DNA of 64,000 nt from Borreliella andersonii (GTDB lineage Bacteria > Spirochaetota > Spirochaetia > Borreliales > Borreliaceae), in contig NZ_CP132457.1 of assembly GCF_032595875.1 (NCBI RefSeq), forward strand, positions 558,001 through 622,000. The letters run 5' to 3'. A program made the position numbers and the translations under genes. The first letter of the stretch is position 1, and each line of letters opens with the position of its first letter. Under the pieces are notes generated by a model. It was given only the letters and a program-made list of their open reading frames with translations, was not told the origin of the DNA and ran no database searches. This document shows positions 25,929-35,429 of the stretch, in pieces.

Positions 25929-26798
25929 ATGTTTAGCCCAAAAAATATTTTTAGCTTAAAAAGATTTTTGAATTTATTTTATTTTGATTTTATTTACAAT
26001 AAAAAATTCTATACTTTATTGATAATTCAAATTTTAGGAATGATATTTATATCTTATTTGCTTGTTAGATTTTATTTTAATTTTTCGGCAATTGATTTTT
26101 TAAAATTTTTTGCTCCTAAAATTTTTATTCTAACCTTGATTATATCGATTTTTACCATGTGTGATTATTACAAAGTAATTCACGATCCGTTTAGAAATAT
26201 TCTTTATTTATCTTTGCCTGTTTCAACTTTTGAGCATTATTTTTTCAATTTAATTAAATATTTATTTGTGCTACCTTTAATTTTAATATTTATTTATTAT
26301 ATAGGGGTTAATATTTTTTTATTTGTAGATAATGCATTCTTTTTAAGAGGTGAGAATGCTGCATTCTTAGAGTTAAGATATCTTTCTGATTTTTTATTTT
26401 TTCGTTATTTTAATTTTTTATCTATTTTTCCAATCTTTATGTTTTTTAGAATAGCTTTTAAAACGCATCCTTTTGTTAAGGTTTTGATATCTTTTTTAGG
26501 GGCTATTGTGTTATTGTTTTTTTTCACATCTTTTCTTTATTTGGGGTTTAAATATGTGCCATGTTCTTCAGATTTAATTTTTTCTTTTGATAGATTTTTA
26601 GGCAGTCTATTTTTTAAAATGATTTATGGTTTGGGATTTTTTTTATATTTAGCTTCATATTTTAAGATAGTAGAGTTTGGTAGTATTAGGAAAAAAAGCA
26701 ATTTGTTTGCTATTCTTGGATTTTTAGTTTTTTTTACAATATTTAGTTATTACTATTTAATCAAGGGTTCATTATATTGTTTTGTTAATTATAATTAA
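25929..26798 (+). CDS. ABC transporter membrane protein
   Basis: 289 residues with about six hydrophobic segments and many phenylalanines. There is no recognisable substrate motif. A GAGAGG site precedes the ATG and only three bases separate it from the ATPase gene, so I take it as the permease subunit of that pair. The DPFRNILYLSLPVSTFEH stretch resembles the cytosolic region of ABC-2-type permeases (I infer this by eye). Confidence 0.75.
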   Translation: MFSPKNIFSLKRFLNLFYFDFIYNKKFYTLLIIQILGMIFISYLLVRFYFNFSAIDFLKFFAPKIFILTLIISIFTMCDYYKVIHDPFRNILYLSLPVSTFEHYFFNLIKYLFVLPLILIFIYYIGVNIFLFVDNAFFLRGENAAFLELRYLSDFLFFRYFNFLSIFPIFMFFRIAFKTHPFVKVLISFLGAIVLLFFFTSFLYLGFKYVPCSSDLIFSFDRFLGSLFFKMIYGLGFFLYLASYFKIVEFGSIRKKSNLFAILGFLVFFTIFSYYYLIKGSLYCFVNYN

Positions 26799-26987
26799 AA
26801 TAGTTTAAAAAAATTTAAAACAATGGCTTAGAAGAAATAGCTTTGTGGCTAGGCATTAATAATTTTTATTTTTTTAGGTTAATGTTTTTGTTTGTTTTAA
26901 TGCAAGTAATTATGTTTTATTATGATTTGTGAGCACTTTTAAAGCACAAGCTTAATTGGATTTTAAAGGTTTAATTTTGGGGTATAC

Positions 26988-28589
26988 ATGAAAAAAAACT
27001 TAAAGATTTTAGTAATAACAGGAGGGGTGATCTCTGGAATTGGCAAGGGAGTTACATCGGCAAGTATTGCAAGGTTGTTTAGATATGATTTTAGAGTTAC
27101 TCCAATTAAGTGTGATGGGTATTTAAATACTGATCCTGGGACTATTAACCCTGTTGAGCACGGAGAAGTTTTTGTGCTTGATGATGGAGGAGAGGTTGAT
27201 ATGGACTTTGGTCATTATGAGAGGTTTTTAAATCTTAATGCGAAGTCCAGTTGGAACATTACAATGGGCAAAATATACAAAAAGATACTTGAAAATGAGC
27301 GAAAGGGCAAATATTTGGGAAGAACAGTTCAGCTTATTCCTCATGTTACTGATGAGATCAAGTCTACAATTTTTCAGATCGCAAGTTCTGAGGATAGTGA
27401 TATGTTGATAATTGAAATTGGTGGAACCGTAGGAGATATGGAAAATATTTTATTTATTGAGACGGTAAGGCAAATAAGACAGGAGATAGGAAGTGGCAAT
27501 ATTTCTTTTATTCATTTAACCTATGTACCAAGTCCAGCTGGAATTAATGAACAAAAATCTAAACCTACTCAACAGAGTGTTAAAACCTTAAACAAAGCAG
27601 GTATTTTCCCTGATTTAATTATTGCCAGAAGTTCTCAAGTATTGACAGATCAAATTAGAAAAAAAGTGGCAATGTTTTGTAATGTTGATAGCGCTTCTAT
27701 TATTGACAATGTTGATGTTTCTACTATTTATGAAATTCCTATATCTTTTTACGAGCAAGGTGTACATGAGATTTTAAGCTCTAAGTTAAATATTAAGGTT
27801 GATCCAAAAATAGAAGAACTTTCAAAGCTTGTGGGAGTTATAAAATCCAATTTTTTTGCGCCTAAAAAAATTATTAATATTGCTGTTTGTGGCAAATATG
27901 CTGAACTTGATGATTCTTATGCATCAATTAGAGAGTCCTTGGTTCATGTTGCAGCTCATTTGGACTTACTTATTAAAAGTACTTTAATTGATTCTAATGA
28001 TTTAAATGAGGCCTGTTTAAAAGAGTTTGACGGTATTATTGTTCCTGGTGGCTTTGGAGGTAAAGGATATGAGGGTAAAATTATGGCTATTAAATATGCT
28101 CGTGAGAATAATGTTCCCTTTCTTGGAATTTGCCTTGGTTTGCAGCTTGCTGTAATAGAATTTGCTCGTAATGTTTGTGGAATACTTGATGCTGATACGG
28201 AGGAAAATTTGGCAAAAGACAAACCTTTAAAAAATCCTGTTATTCATTTACTTTCGGAGCAAAAGGGAATTGAAGATAAGGGTGCTACAATGAGGCTTGG
28301 TGGATATCCTGTTATTCTTAAAAAGAATACAATAGCCTTTAAACTTTATGGCCAAGATCGGATAATTGAAAGATTTAGGCATAGGTATGAAGTTAACAAT
28401 GATTATATAGATCTATTTGAGAAAAATGGGCTTGTAGTATCTGGATTTTCAAGTGATTTTAAAATGGCAAAATTAATAGAAATTCCTAAAAATAAATTTT
28501 TTGTAGCTTGCCAGTTTCATCCAGAACTTATTACAAGAATAGAAAATCCAGCCAAGCTTTTTCTAGGTTTGATTAAAGCTTGCATTTGA
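26988..28589 (+). CDS. pyrG: CTP synthase
   Basis: 533 residues, normal length. Converts UTP to CTP using glutamine. The synthetase domain opens with [17 protein letters not shown], followed by [11 protein letters not shown] and [10 protein letters not shown]. The glutaminase domain has the nucleophile Cys in [11 protein letters not shown] and the His/Glu pair in CQFHPE. It closes the pyrimidine route with the nearby UMP kinase. Confidence 0.97.
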   Translation: MKKNLKILVITGGVISGIGKGVTSASIARLFRYDFRVTPIKCDGYLNTDPGTINPVEHGEVFVLDDGGEVDMDFGHYERFLNLNAKSSWNITMGKIYKKILENERKGKYLGRTVQLIPHVTDEIKSTIFQIASSEDSDMLIIEIGGTVGDMENILFIETVRQIRQEIGSGNISFIHLTYVPSPAGINEQKSKPTQQSVKTLNKAGIFPDLIIARSSQVLTDQIRKKVAMFCNVDSASIIDNVDVSTIYEIPISFYEQGVHEILSSKLNIKVDPKIEELSKLVGVIKSNFFAPKKIINIAVCGKYAELDDSYASIRESLVHVAAHLDLLIKSTLIDSNDLNEACLKEFDGIIVPGGFGGKGYEGKIMAIKYARENNVPFLGICLGLQLAVIEFARNVCGILDADTEENLAKDKPLKNPVIHLLSEQKGIEDKGATMRLGGYPVILKKNTIAFKLYGQDRIIERFRHRYEVNNDYIDLFEKNGLVVSGFSSDFKMAKLIEIPKNKFFVACQFHPELITRIENPAKLFLGLIKACI

Positions 28590-28605
28590 ATGTCTATTTA
28601 GTTAC

Positions 28606-29130
28606 TTAGTGAGTAGGCAGGTTTTCAAAATTAATGTTTGTAGTGTTCTCAAATTGCAAGATTTTATAGCTTAAAAATAGTTTAGAGAATATGGTTAATA
28701 ATATTATTGTTAAAAAGTCAAAAAAAGCATTAGCTATTGTTAAATTAAATGGTCTTTTTTCATAGATTATGTCGTTTATTACTTTGGGTAAGCTAAATGC
28801 AAGCCAAGTTATGCTAGATATTAGCATTGCAGATAATATATTGTAATTTAAGTCTGTTAAGCTTTCAATAGAGTTGTTAGTAAGAGTTATTAAATTGTTA
28901 AATAAATTGATAAGAGCATTTATTAAAAAACTTTGCAATAAATGATTTAAAGTTAAAACAAAGATAAAAATTATTTTATATTGTTTTTTTTGATCATTTA
29001 ATGTGTTGGCGCTAGCAATTATTTTTTTTAATAATATTTTTCGGTATATTATTTCTAATAACATTTTAAATAAAGTCATGCTAACTATTAATATTAGATT
29101 AATGTTTGAAAACATAAATTTGATTAACAT
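28606..29130 (-). CDS. Membrane protein of unknown function
   Basis: About 174 residues from an ATG at 29130, with AAAGGG upstream (the open frame extends to 29154). Four hydrophobic segments are visible (about 3-20, 45-70, 95-115 and 135-160 of the shorter form) with short polar loops. No motif recognised. It is convergent with pyrG (16 bases between stops). Confidence 0.6.
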   Translation of the reverse strand: MLIKFMFSNINLILIVSMTLFKMLLEIIYRKILLKKIIASANTLNDQKKQYKIIFIFVLTLNHLLQSFLINALINLFNNLITLTNNSIESLTDLNYNILSAMLISSITWLAFSLPKVINDIIYEKRPFNLTIANAFFDFLTIILLTIFSKLFLSYKILQFENTTNINFENLPTH

Positions 29131-29269
29131 AATTTTCCCTTTCATTTTCAGCAATGATTTAATTATAATTAATATACAATAAAACTTTTTGATTTCTTTA
29201 ATAATATTTGGATTTTATTATACTTATATAATAGTTTTAATTTTTGGCAATTTTTGTTGGGAGGATTTA

Positions 29270-29857
29270 ATGAAAGAAGAAGATATTAAAAAAACAATTT
29301 TAATGAAAAGGCTAGTTAAATATTTTTTTGATGAGCTTAAGTATAGAATGAAGATTTCTTGTCTTAGAATAAGCAATAAAGAGATGAGCACTAAATATAT
29401 ACTTCTTAATCTTTTCAGGAAAATTGCAAATCTTCCTTTTAATAAGCAATATGAGATAGAAGAGCAGTTTGCTCTTGAAGTTGGCGAGAGAGTTGTGCTT
29501 ACAGATGCTGTTTTGATTAAAAGAATTGATCATGAAAGATGTGTTATTGTTGGGATTATTGAGGCAAAAACGGACCAAGTCGATCTTGATTATGAATTTG
29601 ATAGATTTTTTCTTCAGGATAAAAAAAACAACGTTATTTTTTGGCAACCCAAAAAAGTTATCCTCAAGCAAGATGAAAAATTATTTAAAGCAGAATCAGA
29701 CGATATTTTTAATTTTGATAATGATTTTAACTTGCCAAAAGTTAAGGCTAAATTAGAAGAGTTTATAGATATCTTTTTATGCTTTTTTTCTTATAGAGGT
29801 GTTCTTTTTGAGTATAATGAGGTTAGTGGGCGTTACTCTTGGGTAAAAAGAAAGTAA
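29270..29857 (+). CDS. Hypothetical cytosolic protein
   Basis: 195 residues from an ATG with GGGAGGA seven bases upstream; the longer frame to 29189 has no ribosome site and encodes an unlikely hydrophobic leader. The protein is charged, with alternating helix and strand segments (for example VVLTDAVLIKRIDHERCVIVGIIEA split across 85-110). No family recognised and no signal peptide. Stands alone between divergent and downstream genes. Confidence 0.6.
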   Translation: MKEEDIKKTILMKRLVKYFFDELKYRMKISCLRISNKEMSTKYILLNLFRKIANLPFNKQYEIEEQFALEVGERVVLTDAVLIKRIDHERCVIVGIIEAKTDQVDLDYEFDRFFLQDKKNNVIFWQPKKVILKQDEKLFKAESDDIFNFDNDFNLPKVKAKLEEFIDIFLCFFSYRGVLFEYNEVSGRYSWVKRK

Positions 29858-30099
29858 ATTTAATTTAAAATTAGCTTTAAATTTTATGAAAATGAGGAGA
29901 ATGATTTGTATCTTTAGATGGTTTTATGGTTTAAGATGAAAGCTTAAATTTATTTCAAAGTGGTTAATTTTTACCATTTAAATGTAAAAATATTTTTTGT
30001 TTATTGATGTATTTGATTTGATGTTAAAGTTAGAATAATGTGTCAAATTAAGTACTGGTGACTCTATTCAAAAAAAAGTTTTTATGATAGAATCCCTTT
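29858..30099. other. Intergenic region upstream of mcp1
   Basis: 242 AT-rich bases without a supported gene. At its right end TGATAGAAT (extended -10, hexamer TAGAAT 30088-30093) lies six bases before the mcp1 ATG; no strong -35 box is seen. Confidence 0.4.
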
Positions 30100-31269
30100 A
30101 TGAAAAAATTTTCGTTTTTTAAAAAAAAGAAAAAAGTTGTTGATTTAGATCTTTTAAATGTTGTTGATAATGACAAAAAAGATTTGAGTACTTATGAATA
30201 CAAGGCTCCTGTTAAGGAAATGCTAAAGGGATTTTATCATACCAAAGCTTCCATTTCTACTCTAAAAGTAGGATTTGAGTCATTACAAAAAATTTTGTTT
30301 TCTGGAATAGAAGATTTTGATCAGATATTTTCTACTCATGTTGAGATGACAAATAATGCTCGTGATCAGATAAGCGTTATTTTTAGTGATCTTGATAAAA
30401 ATAATAAGGAAAAATTAAATCAAATATCTTCTGTTATTGTTGGAATTCAAGGCAGCTTGGAGACAATAAGTAATTTTCTGGGTGCTACCAATATGATTTC
30501 TCTTAATGCAAAGCTTGAGGCTGCAAGAGCTAAAGAATATGGTAAAGGATTTTCTGTTGTTGCAGATGAGATTAAGCGACTTTCTGATCAGGCAAAAGGT
30601 GTTATGAATATGATTTCTGTAAAGGAAATTGAGGAGGTTTCTAAAGATTTGATTTCTCATAATCTTAAGGATTTGCAGATTGATATTGATAAGTTCTTTA
30701 CTGAGATTCTTGAACAGCTTAATTGTCTTGAGAGCGTATTTAAGCGTTTTTCAAGAAGTCAAAAGGAATTTTCTTCTTTGATTGAAGATCTTGAGGGTAT
30801 AGATGCCAATATGGCTTATTATTCAAGAAATTGTGATTCTTTGATTGGTTCTGAAACTTTTATGCTGTCTAATGATGAATTTTTAAAAGAGCTAGAATTT
30901 ATTATTTCAGAACAATTTTCTTGGGTTAATAATTTGAGATTACTTGTTGAGGGAGAAAGGGCAATATTCATTCAGACAGATGCCACCAAGCATGGGTTTG
31001 GATTGTTTTATAAAGGATTGTCTCCCAAGAATGATGCTATAAGGCAATTATGGGAAGAAGTATATATTCCTTATTTAAATATTAATAAGTTTGCAGCTGA
31101 AATTTTGATTATATTTAGGGTAGAGAATCGTAATGATAGTGGGTTAAGGCAAGCTAAAGATTTTTTGTCTCAAGCTGAAAGTTTATCTGAAGAAATTGTT
31201 AGAAAGCTTGAGCACATTAAAAAGATGGTAATTGAATTAGATAATCAAGGAATTAGTATTTTTTCTTGA
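30100..31269 (+). CDS. mcp1: Cytosolic chemoreceptor-like protein Mcp1 with CZB-like C-terminus
   Basis: 389 residues, no membrane segment. The signalling hairpin is ATNMISLNAKLEAARAKEYGKGFSVVADEIKRL (129-161 region), a slightly divergent version of the receptor tip that docks to CheA/CheW. Residues about 270-340 resemble a CZB zinc-binding domain: FSWVNNLRLLVEGE, then HGFGLFYKG where the family has C-x-x-G-x-W-x-x-G, then EVYIPYLNINKFA where it has H-x-x-x-H. Most zinc ligands are therefore missing. No ribosome site; probable leaderless mRNA. Confidence 0.85.
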   Translation: MKKFSFFKKKKKVVDLDLLNVVDNDKKDLSTYEYKAPVKEMLKGFYHTKASISTLKVGFESLQKILFSGIEDFDQIFSTHVEMTNNARDQISVIFSDLDKNNKEKLNQISSVIVGIQGSLETISNFLGATNMISLNAKLEAARAKEYGKGFSVVADEIKRLSDQAKGVMNMISVKEIEEVSKDLISHNLKDLQIDIDKFFTEILEQLNCLESVFKRFSRSQKEFSSLIEDLEGIDANMAYYSRNCDSLIGSETFMLSNDEFLKELEFIISEQFSWVNNLRLLVEGERAIFIQTDATKHGFGLFYKGLSPKNDAIRQLWEEVYIPYLNINKFAAEILIIFRVENRNDSGLRQAKDFLSQAESLSEEIVRKLEHIKKMVIELDNQGISIFS

Positions 31270-31386
31270 TTATTTTGATAAAATTCGTTGAAATGATTTA
31301 AATTAGAGATTTAAAATTATAATGGCTTTTTATTTAATTAAGGTTTATTAAAAATCAAATTTTATTTTGATAAAATAGTTTTAGGT

Positions 31387-34300
31387 ATGAGTTTTAGGTC
31401 TAGATTTATTCATCTCCATGTTCATTCAGATTATTCTCTTTTGGATGGGGCTGCAAAAGTATCAGATATTATATCAAAAGCAAAAAAATGTAATATGTCG
31501 CATATTGCATTAACAGATCATGGCAATCTTTTTGGAGCTATTAAATTTTATAAAGAAGCTAAAAAAGCAGGAATTAAGCCAATAATTGGTATTGAAGCCT
31601 ATATGGCAAAAACTTCTAAGTTTTTAAAAAAACAGGATGATCTTGGAAAAATGTCTTACCATTTAATTTTGCTTGCCAAGAATGAGCTGGGTTATAAGAA
31701 CTTATTAAAGTTAACAAGCATTTCTTATCTTGAAGGGTTTTATTATCGCCCAAGGATAGATAAAGAGGATCTTCAAAAATATTCAGAGGGTTTGATTTGT
31801 ACTTCAGCTTGCATTGGGGGACTCATTCCAAGACTTATTTTAGCCAATAGATTTGAAGATGCTAAGGATGAAATTCTTTGGTTTAAAAAAGTTTTTGGCA
31901 GTGATTTTTATCTTGAACTTCAAAGGCATGGCATTAAAGATCAAGACATTGTAAATGAAAGGTTGGTTGAGTATTCTAGGGAACTTGGAGTTCCTTTAAC
32001 AGCAGCCAATGATTCTCATTATGTTAACAGAGAAGATGCAGCTGCTCAAGACATTATTGTTTGTATTGGTACTGGTGCTAAGAAAAGCGATGAGAATAGA
32101 TTAAAAATGGAAACCAATGAATTTTATATTAAATCTCAAGAGGAAATGTGTGAACTTTTTAGTGATTTGCCTGAAGCTTTAGAAAATACTGTAAAGATTG
32201 CAGAAAAGTGTGATGATTTTAAAATAACTTTTCCAGGCCCTATTTTGCCTGATTATCAAATTCCTGTTGAATTTAATACTCTTGGTGAATATTTAGAACA
32301 TCTCACTCTTGAAGGGTTGAAATTTAGATATAAAAATTTGACAAGCAAAATAAAAGATAGAGCTTTTTATGAATTGAGCGTAATAATTGGAATGGGTTTT
32401 GAAGGCTACTTTTTGATTGTTTGGGATTTTATTAAATTTGCTCACGATCACGATATTCCTGTTGGAGCTGGGCGTGGTTCTGGTGCTGGTTCCATTGTAG
32501 CTTATGCTCTTAGGATTACTGATATTGATCCTTTAAAGTATAATTTGCTTTTTGAGAGATTTTTAAATCCTGAACGTATTTCTATGCCTGATTTTGATAT
32601 TGATTTTTGCTTTGAAGGCAGAGATGAGATTATAAAATATGTTACCAACAAATATGGAGAAGATAAAGTAGCTCAAATAATTACTTTTGGAACTTTAAAG
32701 CCTAAGGCTGTAGTTAAGGATGTGGCTAGAGTTTTAGATATTCCATTTGCTGAATCAAATGAACTTACTAAGTTCATTCCTGATGGGCCTAAAGTTTCTT
32801 TAAAAGAGGTTTTAGATGATAGTTCTTTGAAGGAATATTTTACTAGCAAGCCTGTTTATAAAGAATTAATGGATGCTGCATTGATTCTTGAGGGAATGAA
32901 TAGGCATGCTTCAACTCATGCTGCAGGAATTGTAATTTCTAAAACCCTTTTAACCGACTATGTGCCTCTTTATAAAGATTACAAGCAAGGTTCTGTTTCT
33001 ACTCAATACACAATGGATTTGCTTGAAGAATGTGGACTTGTTAAGATGGATTTTCTTGGCTTGAAAACATTGACGTTAATAAAAAATGCAGAAAATCTTA
33101 TTAGAAGTGTAAATCCAGATTTTAAGATAAAAGATATTCCAGATAATGACGTTAAGACTTTTAATATGCTAGGAGAAGGAAGAAGTGCGTCTGTTTTTCA
33201 GTTTGAATCTGAAGGAATGCAACAAATTCTAAAAGACGCAAAGCCTGATAGCATTGAAGATTTAATAGCCTTAAATGCTCTTTATAGGCCAGGGCCTATG
33301 CAATTTATTCCTCAATTTATTGCAGCTAAAAAAGGTGTTAAGAAAATTAAATATCCTCATCCAGATTTAAAAGAGGTTTTAAGGCCAACTTATGGGGTTA
33401 TCGTTTATCAAGAGCAAGTAATGGAAGTTGCAAAAATAATTGGAGGCTTTTCTCTTGGCAAGGCAGATATTTTAAGACGTGCTATGGGCAAAAAGAAAGA
33501 AGATGAAATGAATGAAATGAAGGTTGACTTTTTAAGAGGTGCTATTGAGAATGGATATGACAAAGAAATTGCTAGTGAAATTTTTGAGCTTTTAAAGCCT
33601 TTTTCAGGGTATGGATTTAATAAATCGCATGCAGCAGCGTATTCGTTAATAGCATATCAAACTGCTTATCTTAAGGCTAATTACCCTGAATATTTTATGG
33701 CTGCCAATTTGACTAATGAAATTAATAATAATGATAAGCTTTCTTATTACATTGAAGAGTCAAAAGCTATGGGTATAAACGTTCTTAAACCCGATATAAA
33801 TCGATCATTTAGGGAATTTCGTGTAACTGATCCTGGAATTTCTTATGGACTTAATGGGATTAAAAATCTGGGAGGAATTGTTGTTGATTTAATAATTGAT
33901 GAAAGAGAAAAAAACGGCAAATATAGTTCTTTTGAAGATTTTATAAGACGTGTAGATGATAAAGTAATTAATAAGAAATTTTTAGAATCTGCAATAAAAT
34001 CTGGACTTTTTGATAGTTTGGATCAAAATAGAAAAACTTTATTTGAAAATCTTGATCGCTTGATTGAAGTTGTTTCAGAAGATAAAAATAATAAAAAAAT
34101 TGGTCAAAACAGCTTATTTGGTGCTCTTGAAAGTCAAGATCCAATTCAGCAAAGTTTTAATTATCAAACTTTTAAAGAGTATTCTTATTCTGAGCTTTTA
34201 GGATTTGAGAAAGAGCTTTTAGGATTTTATGTGTCGGGGCATCCTCTTGATCCTTATAAAAAGGCAATTGATAATTTTTCCAGTTTAAATGTTTTAAAAG

Positions 34301-34830
34301 ATCTTGCTACTAAAAAAGATAGCATTGTCCAATTCGCTGGCATTTTAAATTCAGTAAAAGTTATTCAAACTAAAAGAAATAATGCAAAAATGGCTTTTGG
34401 TGTTATAGAAGATTTTAAAGGTGCAATAGATATTGTAGCTTTTACAGAAAGCTATGAAAGGTATAAAAATTTTTTACTTGAAGGTAATGTTATTGGGGTT
34501 GTAGGCAGGCTTACGTTTAATAGAGACAAATTTTCAATTGTAGTTGAAAAAGTTGTAAATATTGAAAGACTTTCCGAAGATAAAATAAGTAATATTCATA
34601 TTAAATTTTTAAATAATAAATTAAATGACCTACAATTACTTAATTCTTTAAAAGAAAGTATAAGTAATTTTGAGGATAATTCTGGATTTTCAAATGTTTA
34701 TTTTTATTTAAGGGAAAATGGTAAGGATTTAAAATTAAAAATGAATTCAATTTTAAATTTTATGCCAGATGAAGACAAGCTTGATAAGTTGAGAAAGTGT
34801 GTAATAGTTGAAGATGTTTGGGTTGATTAG
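31387..34830 (+). CDS. dnaE: DNA polymerase III alpha subunit
   Basis: 1147 residues, the main replicative polymerase. The N-terminal PHP domain opens with HLHVHSDYSLLDGAAK. The polymerase core has GAGRGSGAGSIVAY and the catalytic aspartates in PDFDIDFCFEGRDE, then TFGTLKPKAVVKDVARV. The tandem HhH and OB domain (VQFAGILNSVKVI) follow. No clear ribosome site; TGATAAAAT (31368-31376) lies ten bases before the ATG, so the leader would be only a few bases. Confidence 0.97.
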   Translation: MSFRSRFIHLHVHSDYSLLDGAAKVSDIISKAKKCNMSHIALTDHGNLFGAIKFYKEAKKAGIKPIIGIEAYMAKTSKFLKKQDDLGKMSYHLILLAKNELGYKNLLKLTSISYLEGFYYRPRIDKEDLQKYSEGLICTSACIGGLIPRLILANRFEDAKDEILWFKKVFGSDFYLELQRHGIKDQDIVNERLVEYSRELGVPLTAANDSHYVNREDAAAQDIIVCIGTGAKKSDENRLKMETNEFYIKSQEEMCELFSDLPEALENTVKIAEKCDDFKITFPGPILPDYQIPVEFNTLGEYLEHLTLEGLKFRYKNLTSKIKDRAFYELSVIIGMGFEGYFLIVWDFIKFAHDHDIPVGAGRGSGAGSIVAYALRITDIDPLKYNLLFERFLNPERISMPDFDIDFCFEGRDEIIKYVTNKYGEDKVAQIITFGTLKPKAVVKDVARVLDIPFAESNELTKFIPDGPKVSLKEVLDDSSLKEYFTSKPVYKELMDAALILEGMNRHASTHAAGIVISKTLLTDYVPLYKDYKQGSVSTQYTMDLLEECGLVKMDFLGLKTLTLIKNAENLIRSVNPDFKIKDIPDNDVKTFNMLGEGRSASVFQFESEGMQQILKDAKPDSIEDLIALNALYRPGPMQFIPQFIAAKKGVKKIKYPHPDLKEVLRPTYGVIVYQEQVMEVAKIIGGFSLGKADILRRAMGKKKEDEMNEMKVDFLRGAIENGYDKEIASEIFELLKPFSGYGFNKSHAAAYSLIAYQTAYLKANYPEYFMAANLTNEINNNDKLSYYIEESKAMGINVLKPDINRSFREFRVTDPGISYGLNGIKNLGGIVVDLIIDEREKNGKYSSFEDFIRRVDDKVINKKFLESAIKSGLFDSLDQNRKTLFENLDRLIEVVSEDKNNKKIGQNSLFGALESQDPIQQSFNYQTFKEYSYSELLGFEKELLGFYVSGHPLDPYKKAIDNFSSLNVLKDLATKKDSIVQFAGILNSVKVIQTKRNNAKMAFGVIEDFKGAIDIVAFTESYERYKNFLLEGNVIGVVGRLTFNRDKFSIVVEKVVNIERLSEDKISNIHIKFLNNKLNDLQLLNSLKESISNFEDNSGFSNVYFYLRENGKDLKLKMNSILNFMPDEDKLDKLRKCVIVEDVWVD

Positions 34831-34841
34831 GAGGTGTGGTA

Positions 34842-35420
34842 TTGGGTGTTTTAATAGAAATTTTAATGGTATTTTTGCAGATTTATAGGATTTTAATTTT
34901 AATTAGGATCCTTCTTAGCTGGCTTGTGTCTTCAGGGATTAATACCAATGTATTTTTCAGATTTATACATATTGTCACAGAACCATTTTTATCTTTTTTC
35001 AGAAGAATTCCTTTTTTTACATTTGGTGTGTTTGATTTTTCTCCAATTGCAGCTTTAATAACTTTAACTATTTTTGAAAGAATGTTGGCTTATGGGAATT
35101 ATAAGCTTTCCACATTTATTATTTTATTCATTGTTGAAGTTTGGGGGATATTTAGAAGTATTTTTATCGCTATAGTTTTCTTTTTATTGTTGAGATTGTT
35201 ATTATTGCTTTTGAATTTGTTCCAAGGCTCAGATTTTCTTAAAACGGTTGATTCATTTTTACTTCCTTTATCCACTAGGATAAGTGGTGTAATTACTGAC
35301 AAGCATATGTCTTATGCTTTACGTTTGACTGTTGGGAGTGCTTTGATGGCAGCATTTATAATTATTATTGAACAAGTTGTATTTGCTATTAGAGTTTTAG
35401 GAACATATTTGCCTTTTTAG
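34842..35420 (+). CDS. YggT-family membrane protein with two repeats
   Basis: About 192 residues from a TTG at 34842, with AGGAGG seven bases before it; a GTG at 34836 is too close to that site. Two similar halves are visible, each a hydrophobic helix with R and a P-containing loop: YRILILIRILLSWL...TEPFLSFFRR and LLLRLLLLLLN...DSFLLPLSTRI. This is the YggT arrangement. Inner-membrane protein of unclear role, placed directly after dnaE and before recG. Confidence 0.75.
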   Translation: MGVLIEILMVFLQIYRILILIRILLSWLVSSGINTNVFFRFIHIVTEPFLSFFRRIPFFTFGVFDFSPIAALITLTIFERMLAYGNYKLSTFIILFIVEVWGIFRSIFIAIVFFLLLRLLLLLLNLFQGSDFLKTVDSFLLPLSTRISGVITDKHMSYALRLTVGSALMAAFIIIIEQVVFAIRVLGTYLPF

Positions 35421-35429
35421 GAGATTAAA

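Noticed and set aside
28590-28606. Hairpin between pyrG and the convergent membrane gene
   Set aside because: The TTACT/AGTGAGTA pairing is too short and imperfect to call a terminator.
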